Below are positions 34,228-43,721 of a stretch of DNA of 64,000 nucleotides, in pieces. This DNA comes from Streptomyces sp. JH14. GTDB lineage: Bacteria > Actinomycetota > Actinomycetes > Streptomycetales > Streptomycetaceae. The stretch is from assembly GCF_029428675.1 (NCBI RefSeq), contig NZ_JAJNEL010000001.1:4030001-4094000 (forward strand), given 5' to 3'. Under the pieces are notes generated by a model. The model was not told where the DNA came from, did not search any database, and saw nothing but the letters and a program-made list of their open reading frames with translations. Within the stretch, counting starts at the first letter, position 1. Every line of letters begins with the position of its first letter. Position numbers and translations under genes: made by a program.

Positions 34228-35163
34228 GTGAGTGCTGCTACGACGCGAAGCCGTACTGCCCGTACCCCTGCCCCCGACCGCCTGTGCGCGGAGGCGGTAG
34301 ACCTCGCACGCTCGGCGGCCGAGGAGGCTGCCGCGCCGGGAGTGGTCGGTGAGCATGTGGCGCTGGTCTCCGAAGGGGACCGGGTCGTCACGCACTACTT
34401 CGAGTGCAAGGAGCCCGGCTACCGGGGCTGGCGCTGGGCGGTGACGGTCGCCAGGGCCTCCCGTGCCAAGAACGTCACGCTCGACGAGGCCGTACTGCTG
34501 CCCGGTGCGGACGCGCTGCTCGCGCCGGAATGGGTGCCGTGGAGCGAGCGGCTGCGCCCCGGGGACATGGGGCCCGGCGATCTGCTGCCCACCGAGGCGG
34601 AGGATCTCCGGCTGGAGCCGGGGTACACCGGCGAGGACGAGCCGCCGCCGAACTCGGTCGTCTCCGAGATGTCGGAGGAACTGGCCGACCTCGTCGACGC
34701 GGAGGACGCGGAGCTGACGACGCGCCCGGAGGCGACGGACCGCGGCTCGATCGCGGCGGTGGCCGAGGAACTCGGGATGCGGCGGGCGCGGGTGCTCTCC
34801 CGGTACGGGCTGCACGCGGCGGCCGACCGGTGGGACGAGTCGTTCGGCGCGAAGACGCCGATGGCTCAGGCGGCACCGGCGTCCTGCGACACATGTGCCT
34901 TCCTGGTGCCGGTGGCGGGATCGCTGCGGCAGGCGTTCGGAGTGTGCGCGAACGAGTTCAGCCCGGCGGACGGGCGGGTCGTCTCGCTGTCGTACGGGTG
35001 CGGTGGGCACTCGGAGGCCGCGGTGATGCCGAAGCCGCCGAAGCCGGCGCCGCATGCGCTGGACACGATGCAGGTGGACGAGTACCTGCTGCGTCCGCCG
35101 CGGGACAGCGGGTCCGTTCCGGTGGAGACGGACGGGCCGTCGGAGGATCTCGGCCACTCCTGA
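34228..35163 (+). CDS. DUF3027 domain-containing protein
   Basis: A 311-residue soluble protein matching the actinobacterial DUF3027 family: GEHVALVSEGDRVVTHYFEC, then GYRGWRWAVTVARASRAKNV, and PEWVPWSERLRPGDMGPGDL. A C-terminal CDTCAFLVPVAGSLRQAFGVCANE with a later GYCGG-like Cys suggests a bound metal, as it places four Cys residues (SCDTC, VCAN and YGCG). Function is unknown. The GTG start has GGAGAGAAG upstream. A hairpin follows the stop at 35177. Confidence 0.78.
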   Translation: MSAATTRSRTARTPAPDRLCAEAVDLARSAAEEAAAPGVVGEHVALVSEGDRVVTHYFECKEPGYRGWRWAVTVARASRAKNVTLDEAVLLPGADALLAPEWVPWSERLRPGDMGPGDLLPTEAEDLRLEPGYTGEDEPPPNSVVSEMSEELADLVDAEDAELTTRPEATDRGSIAAVAEELGMRRARVLSRYGLHAAADRWDESFGAKTPMAQAAPASCDTCAFLVPVAGSLRQAFGVCANEFSPADGRVVSLSYGCGGHSEAAVMPKPPKPAPHALDTMQVDEYLLRPPRDSGSVPVETDGPSEDLGHS

Positions 35164-35176
35164 CGCTCCTGGCCGC

Positions 35177-35200
35177 CGGGGCCCGGCTTGCGGGGCCCCG
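35177..35200 (+). terminator. Hairpin after the DUF3027 gene
   Basis: CGGGGCC (35177-35183) pairs with GGCCCCG (35194-35200) around a 10-base loop, 13 bp after the stop codon. Confidence 0.55.
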
Positions 35201-35524
35201 ACGTCGTGGTGGGGGCGCAGCCCACGTGGTGACCGCTCTGCCGGCGAGCGCCGGCCGGGCTCCCGCATGGGCTGAGCCGGGTGCCGGGCGGGACCCGGCG
35301 ACCCCGGGGCGCCCGGGGCGTCGCCGCGCCGCGGCACTTCGAGCCCGTCGAGAGTCCGCCCGTCCCTTTCGGGCCACGTGGGAGACCGGGGACAGAGCGT
35401 GGCGCCCGGGCTCGGCGCACCGGCTTTCCGCTCGCGGTACCTTCGGGCGCACACTGGCGGCACGGGTGCACCCGCACCCTCCGCCGCACAGGTAACGCGT
35501 CACCGGACAGAGCGGAGTCAGAGC
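35201..35524. other. Intergenic region, about 320 bp
   Basis: It lies between the DUF3027 terminator and the large ATPase gene. It is GC-rich and has no supported gene. It should contain the promoter of the ATPase gene, and the last 20 bp hold its GGAG ribosome binding site; nothing else is recognised. Confidence 0.5.
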
Positions 35525-38500
35525 GTGGGCATGAATGCGACCGAGGGGGCCGATCCGTTCGGGACGGCACGGCTGCGGCGCGGGGTGCTCGATGCCTGGG
35601 GCGCCGGTCCCGCCCGGTTCCGGGAGGACGCCAACGCCGAGGAGGACCTCGCGCTCGGCGGCTACCGCGACCGCCTCGTCGTCGAGCTGGCCCAGAACGC
35701 CGCCGACGCCGCCGCCCGCGCCGGCGTACCCGGCCGCCTGCGCCTCACCCTGCACCCCGGCGACGCGGAGCATGCCGTCCTCGCGGCCGCCAACACCGGT
35801 GCCCCCCTCGACGCCACCGGCGTCGAATCGCTCAGCACGCTGCGGGCCTCCGCCAAGCGGGAGGGGCACGAGTCCGCCGTCGGCAGGTTCGGTGTCGGGT
35901 TCGCCGCCGTGCTCGCGGTCAGTGACGAGCCCGCCGTCGTCGGCCGGCACGGCGGTGTCCGCTGGTCCCTCGCCGAGGCCCGCGACCTTGCCCGTCAGGC
36001 CGCCGTCGGCAGCCCCGGCCTCGGTGACGAGCTGCGCCGCCGCGACGGACACGTGCCGCTGCTCCGGCTCCCGCTGCCCGCCGAGGGCACCGCACCGGAC
36101 GGGTACGACACGGTCGTCGTCCTGCCGCTGCGCGACGGCGTCGCCGAGGACCTCGTCGGCCGGCTGCTCGCCGCCGTCGACGACGCGCTGCTCCTGACAC
36201 TGCCCGGCCTCGAAGAGATCGTCATCGACACCCCCGACGGCGTACGGACGTTGCTCCGCTCCCAGCACGGCCCGTACACGCATGTCGACGACTCCGCGTA
36301 CGGCCGCAACCGCTGGCGTACGGTCGTGCACCACGGGCCGATCGAACCGGCCCTGCTCGCCGACCGCCCGCTGGAGGAACGGCTGCGCCCGCACTGGTCG
36401 GTGACCTGGGCGGTGCCCGTGGACGGGGAAGGGGCGCCGGTCTACCCCCGTACCGCCCCCGTCGTCCACGCCCCGACCCCCACCGACGAACCCCTTGGCG
36501 TCCCCGCCCTGTTCATCGCGTCGCTGCCGCTGGACACCACCCGCCGCCACCCGGCTCCCGGCCCGCTCACCGACTTCCTCGTGCAGCGCGCGGCCGACGC
36601 GTACGCCGAACTGCTCGCCGACTGGCAGCCGGTGAGTGTCGGCACGCTTGACCTGGTGCCCGGCCCGCTCGGCAAGAGCGAGCTGGACGGGGCGCTGCGC
36701 GGCGCGATCCTGCAACGGCTGCCGCGCGTCGCGTTCCTGGAGCCCGCCGCCCCGCGCGACCCCGCCGCCGAACCCCACAGCTGGGACGCCTGGGACGCGG
36801 AGACGGAGAGCGCCGGCGAGGCCACCTTCGGTCTGCGGCCCATCGAGGCGGAGGTGCTGGAGGGGGTCGGAGCCGAGACCGTCCAGGTGCTCGCCGAGGT
36901 GCTGCCGTGCCTGCTGCCCGCGGGACTCGAGCGCCGCAGCGAGCTGCGGACGCTCGGGGTGGCGAGGGTGCCGCTGACCGAGGCCATCGACCGGCTCGCC
37001 GGTCTGGAGCGCGATCCCGCGTGGTGGCGGCGGCTGTACGACAGCCTGGCCGGCATGGACCCGGACCGGCTCTCCGGACTGCCGGTGCCGCTGGCCGGGA
37101 CGGCGGAGACGACGCAGGCGGTGGACGGGACGGACGTCACCGCGGCCCCGCGCACCACGATCGGGCCCCGGCAGGTCCTGCTGCCCCTGCCCGAAGCGCT
37201 CACCGGCTCCGTCCTCGACCGGCTGGCCCGGCTCGGGCTGAAGGTCGCACATCCGGACGCCGCCCATCCGCTCCTGGAGAAGCTGGGCGCCCTGCCCGCC
37301 ACTCCGCGTGCCGTGCTGACGACCCCGCAGGTGCGGGCTGCCGTCGCCGCCTCGCTGGATGCGGGCGAGGTGTGGGACGAGGACGCGCTGGACGCCGAAG
37401 AGCTCGCGGAGACCGTTCTCACGCTCGTCCGGGACGCAGGCCTGGCCCCCGGCGACGAACCCTGGCTCGGCGCCCTGGCCCTGCCCGACGAGGACGGCGA
37501 ACCCGCACCGGCCGGTGAACTCGTCCTGCCGGGCAGCCCGTTCGCGGGCATCATGCGCGAAGGAGAACTCGCGCTCTGCGACGAGGAACTGGCCGAGCGC
37601 TGGGGTGAGCAGCCGTTGACCGCCTGCGGGGTGCTGGCCACCTTCGCGCTGGTCCGGGCCACCGATGTCGTTCTCGACCCGGACGAACTGGAGCCGCGCG
37701 AAGGGGACTTCGCCGAGCCCGACGACGCGGGGCTGCTCGACGCCGTCGACGTGTGGTGCGAGGACGTCCTCGACCAGCTGCCGGACGCCGCGGTGCCGCC
37801 GGTCGTCACCGAACTCGTCGCCGTCCGTGACCTCGACCTCGTGGACGACGACGCCTGGCCGCAGGCGCTCGCCCTGCTCTCCCGGCCGCCGCTGCGCGAC
37901 GCGCTGACCCAGCCGGTGCGGGTGCTCCTCCCGGACGGCACGACGCAGTCCGTGCGCCCGTACACCGCCTGGTGGCTGCGCGACCACCCGGTGCTCGACG
38001 GCCGCCGCCCGGCGGGTCTGCGGGCGGCGGGCAGTGACCCGCGGCTGTCCGGACTGTACGACTCCGCGGACGCGGCCGGCTTCGACGATGCCCAGGTGCT
38101 GCGCGCCCTCGGGGTGCGGACCTCGGTCGCCGCGCTCCTCGACGAGCCCGGCGGCGCGGCCGAGCTCCTCGGGCGGCTCGCGGACGGGGACCGTCCGGTC
38201 GGCTCCGTGCAACTCCATGAGCTGTACACGGCCCTCGCCGATCTCGACCCCGAGCAGGTCACGCTCCCCGACGAACTGCGGGCCGTGGTCGACGGCGAGG
38301 TGAGGGTCGTCGACGCGGCGGACGCGGTGATCGCAGACGCTCCCGATCTGCTGCCGCTGACGGACAGTCTGCCGCTCCTGCCGGTGGCTCCCGCGCGTGC
38401 GGCGGAACTGGCCGAACTCTTCCAGGTGCGACGGCTCGGTGAGACCGTCGAGGCGCAGGTGACGACCGAGGGCGAGGAGCACCGGGTGCCGGAGCCGGTA

Positions 38501-38743
38501 CGGATCCTGCTCGGCGCCGGTACCCCTGACACGTACGTCGAGCACGGCGAGCTCCGCGCGGGCGGCGTCGAACTGGACTGGCGCCGCACCCCGGACGGGG
38601 TCGTCCACGCGTCGACGCTGGAGGGTGTCGCGGCGGGCCTGGCCTGGGCGGCGGGCCAGTGGCCGCGCCGCTTCGAGGTCGCCGCGCTGCTGGAGGACCC
38701 GTCCCGCACGGAGGAACTGGCCCGGGACCGCTGGTTCGACTGA
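35525..38743 (+). CDS. Large GHKL/sacsin-like ATPase-domain protein
   Basis: A 1072-residue soluble protein. The N-terminal 200 residues form an Hsp90/sacsin-type ATP-binding fold: ELAQNAADAAAR holds the N-box Glu/Asn, and GRFGVGFAAVLAV is the glycine-rich lid motif. The remaining 800 residues have no recognised domain and alternate acidic, Leu-rich segments, consistent with repeated sacsin-internal-repeat-like or scaffold regions. In eukaryotes such proteins act as chaperone-like factors; bacterial members are uncharacterised. GTG 35525 is favoured by GGAG seven bases upstream; ATG 35531 is the alternative. It stands as a single-gene unit convergent with a P-type ATPase. Confidence 0.78.
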   Translation: MGMNATEGADPFGTARLRRGVLDAWGAGPARFREDANAEEDLALGGYRDRLVVELAQNAADAAARAGVPGRLRLTLHPGDAEHAVLAAANTGAPLDATGVESLSTLRASAKREGHESAVGRFGVGFAAVLAVSDEPAVVGRHGGVRWSLAEARDLARQAAVGSPGLGDELRRRDGHVPLLRLPLPAEGTAPDGYDTVVVLPLRDGVAEDLVGRLLAAVDDALLLTLPGLEEIVIDTPDGVRTLLRSQHGPYTHVDDSAYGRNRWRTVVHHGPIEPALLADRPLEERLRPHWSVTWAVPVDGEGAPVYPRTAPVVHAPTPTDEPLGVPALFIASLPLDTTRRHPAPGPLTDFLVQRAADAYAELLADWQPVSVGTLDLVPGPLGKSELDGALRGAILQRLPRVAFLEPAAPRDPAAEPHSWDAWDAETESAGEATFGLRPIEAEVLEGVGAETVQVLAEVLPCLLPAGLERRSELRTLGVARVPLTEAIDRLAGLERDPAWWRRLYDSLAGMDPDRLSGLPVPLAGTAETTQAVDGTDVTAAPRTTIGPRQVLLPLPEALTGSVLDRLARLGLKVAHPDAAHPLLEKLGALPATPRAVLTTPQVRAAVAASLDAGEVWDEDALDAEELAETVLTLVRDAGLAPGDEPWLGALALPDEDGEPAPAGELVLPGSPFAGIMREGELALCDEELAERWGEQPLTACGVLATFALVRATDVVLDPDELEPREGDFAEPDDAGLLDAVDVWCEDVLDQLPDAAVPPVVTELVAVRDLDLVDDDAWPQALALLSRPPLRDALTQPVRVLLPDGTTQSVRPYTAWWLRDHPVLDGRRPAGLRAAGSDPRLSGLYDSADAAGFDDAQVLRALGVRTSVAALLDEPGGAAELLGRLADGDRPVGSVQLHELYTALADLDPEQVTLPDELRAVVDGEVRVVDAADAVIADAPDLLPLTDSLPLLPVAPARAAELAELFQVRRLGETVEAQVTTEGEEHRVPEPVRILLGAGTPDTYVEHGELRAGGVELDWRRTPDGVVHASTLEGVAAGLAWAAGQWPRRFEVAALLEDPSRTEELARDRWFD

Positions 38744-38798
38744 CGGGCGCGGCGGGCGGACGAGGGGCTGAGCGGCGGCCGAGGGGCGAGCGGGCGGC

Positions 38799-41267
38799 CT
38801 ACACCGGGAAGCGGCGGCTGACCAGGCGCCAGGTGAACTCCAGGGCGGTCGCCGCCGCCACCGCGATCGCCACCGCCGTCCACGGCATCACGGAACCCAC
38901 CAGTTTCAGCGCGAAGAACTCCTGCAGCCACGGCACGATCAGCACGATCAGGAAGGCTCCGCCCATCGCCGCGACCAGGACGATCCGCCACCAGGTGTAG
39001 GGGCGGGCGATGATCGCGAGGACCCACATCGAGACCAGGAACAGCGTGAGCGTCGCCGCGCTGGTCTCCGCGTCCAGCGACCCCGGACCCGTGTAGTAGT
39101 GCCGGGCGATCAGATACGTCACGAACGTGGCGATGCCCGCGATGACGCCGGACGGCACCGAGTACCGCATGACCCTGCGGACGAAGTGGGGCCGGGCCCG
39201 CTCCTTGTTGGGCGCGAGGGCCAGGAAGAACGCCGGGACGCCGATCGTCAGCGTCGACAGCAGGGTCAGGTGCCGGGGCAGGAACGGGTACTCGACCTGG
39301 GAGCAGACCACCAGGATCGCCAGCAGCACCGAGTAGACGGTCTTCGTCAGGAACAGCGTGGCGACCCGGGTGATGTTGCCGATGACCCGGCGGCCCTCGG
39401 CGACCACCGACGGCAGGGTCGCGAAGCTGTTGTTGAGCAGCACGATCTGCGCCACCGCGCGCGTCGCCTCCGAGCCGGAGCCCATCGAGACCCCGATGTC
39501 GGCGTCCTTGAGCGCCAGCACGTCGTTGACCCCGTCGCCCGTCATCGCGACGGTGTGGCCGCGGGACTGGAGGGCCGCGACCATCTCCCGCTTCTGCTGC
39601 GGGGTGACCCGGCCGAAGACCGTGTGCTCCTCCATGGCGGAGGCCATGTCGTCCGGATCGGCGGGCAGCCGGCGTGCGTCCAGGGTGTGCTCGGCGCCGG
39701 GCAGGCCCAGCTTGCCCGCGACCGCGCCGACCGAGACGGCGTTGTCCCCGGAGATGACCTTCGTGGCGACTCGCTGGTCGGCGAAGTAGCGCAGCGTGTC
39801 CCCGGCGTCCGGCCGCAGCCGCTGCTCCAGGACGACCAGTGCGGTCGGTTCGGCCCCCGCGGCGCTCTGCGGCCCCTCCAGCTCCCCCTGGGCGCGGGCC
39901 AGCAGCAGGACCCGCAGCCCCTGCTCGTTGAGCCGCTCGATCTCGCCGAGCGAGGGGTCGTGGTCCGGCAGCAGCACATCGGGGGCGCCCAGCAGCCAGC
40001 TCGACGCCTTTCCGCTGCCCTCGTCGAACGCGGCGCCGCTGTACTTGCGCGCCGAGGAGAACGGCAGGGCCTCCGTGCAGCGCCACGCCTCCCCGTTCGG
40101 GGAGGGATAGGCGTCGATGATCGCCTGCAGGCTGGCGTTGGGTCTCGGGTCGGACGCGCCGAGGTTGGCCAGCACCTGGCGTACGTACGGGTCGTCCGCG
40201 CCGCCCAGCGGCCGCACCTCGGTGACGTCCATGCCGCCCTCGGTGAGCGTGCCGGTCTTGTCCAGGCAGACGACGTCCACCCGGGCGAGGCCCTCGATGG
40301 CGGGCAGCTCCTGCACCAGGCACTGCTTGCGGCCGAGCCGTACGACACCGATCGCGAAGGCGACCGAGGTGAGCAGGACCAGGCCCTCCGGGATCATCGG
40401 GACGATTCCGCCGACGGTCCGCGCGACGGAGTCCTTGAGGTTGGTGTTCTTGACGACGAGCTGGCTGATGATCAGGCCGATCGCGGTCGGCACCATCATC
40501 CAGGTGACGTACTTGAGGATCGTGCTGATGCCGCTGCGCAGCTCGGACTGGACGAGGGTGAAGCGGGACGCCTCCTCGGCGAGCTGTGCGGCGTAGGCCT
40601 CGCGGCCGACCTTGGTGGCGGAGAACGCGCCGCCGCCCGCGACGACGAAGCTGCCGGACATCACCGGGTCGCCGGGCTGTTTCAGTACGGGGTCGGCCTC
40701 GCCGGTGAGCAGCGACTCGTCGATCTCCAGGTTGTCGGCTTCGGCCACCGCGCCGTCCACGACGACCTTGTCACCGGGGCCGAGCTCGACCAGATCGCCG
40801 AGGACGATCTCGGAGGTGGATATCTCGGCGGCGACCCCGTCGCGCCGGACCGTGGGTTTCGCCTCGCCGATGACGGCCAGGCCGTCGAGGGTCTTCTTGG
40901 CCCGCCATTCCTGGATGATGCCGATGCCGGTGTTGGCGATGATCACGTAGCCGAAGAGGCTGTCCTGGAACGGCGCGACGAACAGCATGATCAGCCAGAG
41001 CACGCCGATGATCAGGTTGAACCGGGTGAAGACATTGGCGCGGACGATCTCGCCGATGGACCGGGACGAGCGGACGGGTACGTCGTTGACCTCGCCGCGG
41101 GCGATCCGCTCGGAGACCTCGGCCGCGGTCAGCCCGCCTGTGCTCACGGCCGGAGCGGGCAGCCTCATCGGGTGGACCGGGTCGAGCTCGGATCCGGCGT
41201 CGATCGGGACCGGCCGGGGCCGGCCGGGTGTCTGGCCCCCGGAGGAGTTGAGTGCCCGCTGCGTCAT
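38799..41267 (-). CDS. P-type cation ATPase, CtpE-like
   Basis: An 822-residue P-type ATPase with actuator motif LTGEADPV, membrane motif GGIVPMIPEGL (PEGL as in P2-type calcium pumps), phosphorylation motif CLDKTGTLTEGG near residue 335, and hinge GDGVNDVLALKDADIGVSMG near 570. It lacks heavy-metal-binding CxxC domains and the CPC motif of copper pumps. The closest type I know is mycobacterial CtpE, implicated in calcium uptake. Tail helices number about six, giving ten in total. Start ATG 41267 has no clear ribosome binding site. It follows the DUF2530 gene on the same strand with a 182-bp gap. Confidence 0.82.
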   Translation of the reverse strand: MTQRALNSSGGQTPGRPRPVPIDAGSELDPVHPMRLPAPAVSTGGLTAAEVSERIARGEVNDVPVRSSRSIGEIVRANVFTRFNLIIGVLWLIMLFVAPFQDSLFGYVIIANTGIGIIQEWRAKKTLDGLAVIGEAKPTVRRDGVAAEISTSEIVLGDLVELGPGDKVVVDGAVAEADNLEIDESLLTGEADPVLKQPGDPVMSGSFVVAGGGAFSATKVGREAYAAQLAEEASRFTLVQSELRSGISTILKYVTWMMVPTAIGLIISQLVVKNTNLKDSVARTVGGIVPMIPEGLVLLTSVAFAIGVVRLGRKQCLVQELPAIEGLARVDVVCLDKTGTLTEGGMDVTEVRPLGGADDPYVRQVLANLGASDPRPNASLQAIIDAYPSPNGEAWRCTEALPFSSARKYSGAAFDEGSGKASSWLLGAPDVLLPDHDPSLGEIERLNEQGLRVLLLARAQGELEGPQSAAGAEPTALVVLEQRLRPDAGDTLRYFADQRVATKVISGDNAVSVGAVAGKLGLPGAEHTLDARRLPADPDDMASAMEEHTVFGRVTPQQKREMVAALQSRGHTVAMTGDGVNDVLALKDADIGVSMGSGSEATRAVAQIVLLNNSFATLPSVVAEGRRVIGNITRVATLFLTKTVYSVLLAILVVCSQVEYPFLPRHLTLLSTLTIGVPAFFLALAPNKERARPHFVRRVMRYSVPSGVIAGIATFVTYLIARHYYTGPGSLDAETSAATLTLFLVSMWVLAIIARPYTWWRIVLVAAMGGAFLIVLIVPWLQEFFALKLVGSVMPWTAVAIAVAAATALEFTWRLVSRRFPV

Positions 41268-41449
41268 GGTTTCGACGGTACGGGCGGAATGCTCGGTTCA
41301 CCCGCCGGGGATCCGGGGGCCGGGCCGGAGGAGGAGGGGGTGGGCCCGGCGCGGGCGGGGAAGCCGGGCGGCCGTCCCCGGCGTTCACCGCTCCTGCGCG
41401 TCAGGGGCTTGCGCCGGCGGCTCGAGTGGGCGTCCCGGGGCCGGTGGGG

Positions 41450-41734
41450 TCAGTGGCCGTCGTCGGTGGCGCCGGCCGCTGCGTCCTTCGCGGCGGCCGC
41501 CCGCTTCAGCGCCGCGTCGCGCCCCCGCACGTACCAGATGCCGATCAGCCCGAGCCCGCCACCGGCCAGGCATGTCCACACCCACCAGGTGTGCCCGTGG
41601 TCGTCGAACCAGCCGTAGAACGGCAGCTGTACGAGGAAGAGGACGAACCAGAGGATCGTTCCGCCGGTGATGGTGGCGACGACGGGCCCCTCCAGGGGCT
41701 CGGGTGCCTCGTGTGTCGGTGTCCACTTCGCCAT
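41450..41734 (-). CDS. DUF2530 domain-containing membrane protein
   Basis: A 94-residue protein with two membrane helices, TITGGTILWFVLFLVQLPF and TWWVWTCLAGGGLGLIGIWY, the second followed by RGRDAALKRAAAAKDAAAG, a basic coiled-coil-like tail. These features match DUF2530, a small actinobacterial family of unknown function. ATG 41734 is taken; an upstream ATG at 41758 lies within the palindrome at 41743-41761. It is divergent from the purine permease gene. Confidence 0.75.
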   Translation of the reverse strand: MAKWTPTHEAPEPLEGPVVATITGGTILWFVLFLVQLPFYGWFDDHGHTWWVWTCLAGGGLGLIGIWYVRGRDAALKRAAAAKDAAAGATDDGH

Positions 41735-41742
41735 GGGGTCAG

Positions 41743-41761
41743 TGTATGCGGCCCGCATACA
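41743..41761. promoter_or_regulatory. Palindrome upstream of the DUF2530 gene
   Basis: TGTATGCG-GCC-CGCATACA, perfect 8-bp arms around 3 bp, ending 9 bp before the DUF2530 start. It is in the divergent spacer with the NCS2 permease and looks like an operator for a dimeric regulator. The regulator is unknown. Confidence 0.5.
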
Positions 41762-41921
41762 GAGGTCTTCGGGCCAGTCGGCCCAAGGGTCTACGCGCGG
41801 AGATAGCGATCTTCGGCTTATGTATTCATACTGAATCTGCTTACGGCTGTCTCGATTTATTCGTGTAAAAGTCCAAAGCTGACTACTTTTCTCCCCCCAC
41901 TACGCACGACTGAGGTCATAC

Positions 41922-43379
41922 ATGTCCCCCTCGGCCACCGCTTCGGTCGACTCCAGGCAACCGGCGGCGCCGCAGCCGCACGGCGGCCTGGACCGTTTCT
42001 TCAAGATCTCCGAGCGGGGGTCGTCGGTCGCGCGCGAGATCCGCGGCGGCTTCGCCACGTTCTTCGCGATGGCGTACATCATCGTGCTGAACCCGATCAT
42101 TCTCGGCAGCGCCAAGGACATGTACGGCAACCAGCTCGACGGCGGCCAGCTGGTCACCGCCACGGTGCTGACCGCCGCGTTCTCCACGCTCCTGATGGGT
42201 GTCATCGGCAACGTGCCGATCGCGCTGGCCGCCGGTCTCGGCGTCAACACCGTCGTCGCCCTGCAGCTCGCCCCCCGGATGAGCTGGCCGGACGCGATGG
42301 GCATGGTCGTCCTCGCGGGCATCGTCGTCATGCTGCTCGTCGCGACCGGGCTGCGCGAACGCGTCATGAACGCCGTACCGAAGTCGCTCCGCAAGGGCAT
42401 CGCGATCGGTATCGGTCTCTTCATCCTGCTGATCGGCCTGGTCGACTCCGGCTTCGTCTCCCGCATCCCGGACGCCGCGCACACCACGGTGCCGCTTCAG
42501 CTCGGCCTCGACGGCCACCTGAACGGCTGGCCGGTGCTGGTCTTCATCCTCGGCGCGCTGCTCACCCTCGCGCTGATCGTCCGCAAGGTGCCGGGCGCGA
42601 TCCTGATCTCGATCGTCGCGATGACGGTCGTCGCGCTGGTCATCGACGCCATTGCCGACCTGCCGGCCGGGGCCTGGGGCCTGACCGTCCCGCAGTGGCC
42701 GGGCAACCCGGTCGCCAGCCCCGACTTCGGGCTGATCGGTCAAGTCAGCCTGTTCGGCGGCTTCGGCAAGGTCGGTCTGCTCACCGGCATCCTCTTCGTC
42801 TTCACCGTGCTGCTGTCCTGCTTCTTCGACGCGATGGGCACCATCCTCGGGGTCGGCGACGAGGCCAAGCTGATGGACAAGGACGGCAACTTCCCCGGCA
42901 TCAACAAGGTGCTGTTCGTGGACGGCGTCGCGGTCGCCGCCGGCGGTGTGAGCTCCTCCTCGGCGTCGACCTGCTTCGTGGAGTCCACGGCGGGTGTCGG
43001 TGAGGGGGCCCGCACCGGCCTGGCGAGCGTGGTGACCGGTCTGCTGTTCACGGTGGCGCTGTTCCTGACGCCGCTGGCGACCATGGTTCCGTCGCAGGCC
43101 GCCACTCCGGCGCTGCTGGCGGTCGGCTTCCTGATCACCGCGGGATCGGTCCGGGACATCGACTGGAGCGACTACACGCTCGCGATCCCGGCCTTCCTGG
43201 CCATGCTGATGATGCCGTTCACGTACTCGATCACCAACGGCATCGGCATCGGCTTCATCGCCTTCTGCGTGCTGCGCCTGGCGGCCGGCCGTGGGCGCGA
43301 GGTGCCGGTGGCCATGTACGTGGTGTCGGCGGTCTTCGTCTTCTACTACGCGATGCCGGCCCTCGGTCTGACGTCGTAA
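41922..43379 (+). CDS. NCS2/AzgA-type purine permease
   Basis: A 485-residue membrane protein with about twelve helices. EIRGGFATFFAMAYIIVLNP, AAGLGVNTVVALQ and FVESTAGVGEGARTGLASV identify the AzgA-like branch of NCS2 permeases, which import hypoxanthine, adenine or guanine with protons. The ATG has a GAGG site six bases upstream. The 160-bp leader is unusually AT-rich for this genome and holds a small inverted repeat ATTCATACTGAAT at 41824-41836; I do not see a purine riboswitch in it. It ends 4 bp before the convergent ribbon-helix-helix gene. Confidence 0.87.
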   Translation: MSPSATASVDSRQPAAPQPHGGLDRFFKISERGSSVAREIRGGFATFFAMAYIIVLNPIILGSAKDMYGNQLDGGQLVTATVLTAAFSTLLMGVIGNVPIALAAGLGVNTVVALQLAPRMSWPDAMGMVVLAGIVVMLLVATGLRERVMNAVPKSLRKGIAIGIGLFILLIGLVDSGFVSRIPDAAHTTVPLQLGLDGHLNGWPVLVFILGALLTLALIVRKVPGAILISIVAMTVVALVIDAIADLPAGAWGLTVPQWPGNPVASPDFGLIGQVSLFGGFGKVGLLTGILFVFTVLLSCFFDAMGTILGVGDEAKLMDKDGNFPGINKVLFVDGVAVAAGGVSSSSASTCFVESTAGVGEGARTGLASVVTGLLFTVALFLTPLATMVPSQAATPALLAVGFLITAGSVRDIDWSDYTLAIPAFLAMLMMPFTYSITNGIGIGFIAFCVLRLAAGRGREVPVAMYVVSAVFVFYYAMPALGLTS

Positions 43380-43383
43380 CCCT

Positions 43384-43617
43384 TCACTCGTCACTCTCTG
43401 CGGGGCGGACCCCCGGGCCGATCAGTTCAGCCGGTCCGTCCGCCCCGTAGAACTTCTGCGTCTCCTCCACGGCCGCCTTGAAGCGCTCGTCGAAGTCGTC
43501 GCGAATGAGCGTCCGGACGACATAGTCCTGGACGCTCATTCCGCGTCTGGCGGCGTGCTGCCGGAGCCGGTCGAGCAGCTCACCGTCTATCCGCAGGCTG
43601 AGCACTGTCGATCCCAT
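43384..43617 (-). CDS. Ribbon-helix-helix (CopG/ParD-like) protein
   Basis: A 77-residue protein with LSLRIDGELLDRLRQHAARRGMSVQDYVVRTL, the beta-helix-helix pattern of ribbon-helix-helix DNA-binding proteins, and an acidic C-terminus. Such proteins act as dimeric repressors, often as antitoxins, but no toxin gene is adjacent: the neighbours are a purine permease and a MarR regulator. It therefore looks like an orphan regulator. ATG 43617 has a weak ribosome binding site. Confidence 0.72.
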   Translation of the reverse strand: MGSTVLSLRIDGELLDRLRQHAARRGMSVQDYVVRTLIRDDFDERFKAAVEETQKFYGADGPAELIGPGVRPAESDE

Positions 43618-43721
43618 GGCAAGCAGGGTTACGGCCTCAGAGGTCGCTTCGCGTCACTTTCCGGATCTCACTCACTCATTTGGGTGATCGATTCGATACG
43701 AGTGCATCATCCGAGTGGTCC

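Noticed and set aside
33867..34352. 161-codon frame across the MFS-DUF3027 spacer
   Set aside because: It overlaps the DUF3027 start by more than 120 bp, has no clear ribosome binding site and no family resemblance.
34958..41618. Very long open frames antisense to the large ATPase and the CtpE-like ATPase genes
   Set aside because: They are the expected mirror of high-GC coding sequence: repetitive Arg/Gly/Pro/Ala composition, no domain, and full overlap with well-supported genes.
41762..41921. Purine riboswitch before the purine permease
   Set aside because: The conserved three-way-junction elements could not be found by eye; only an AT-rich leader with a small repeat is visible.
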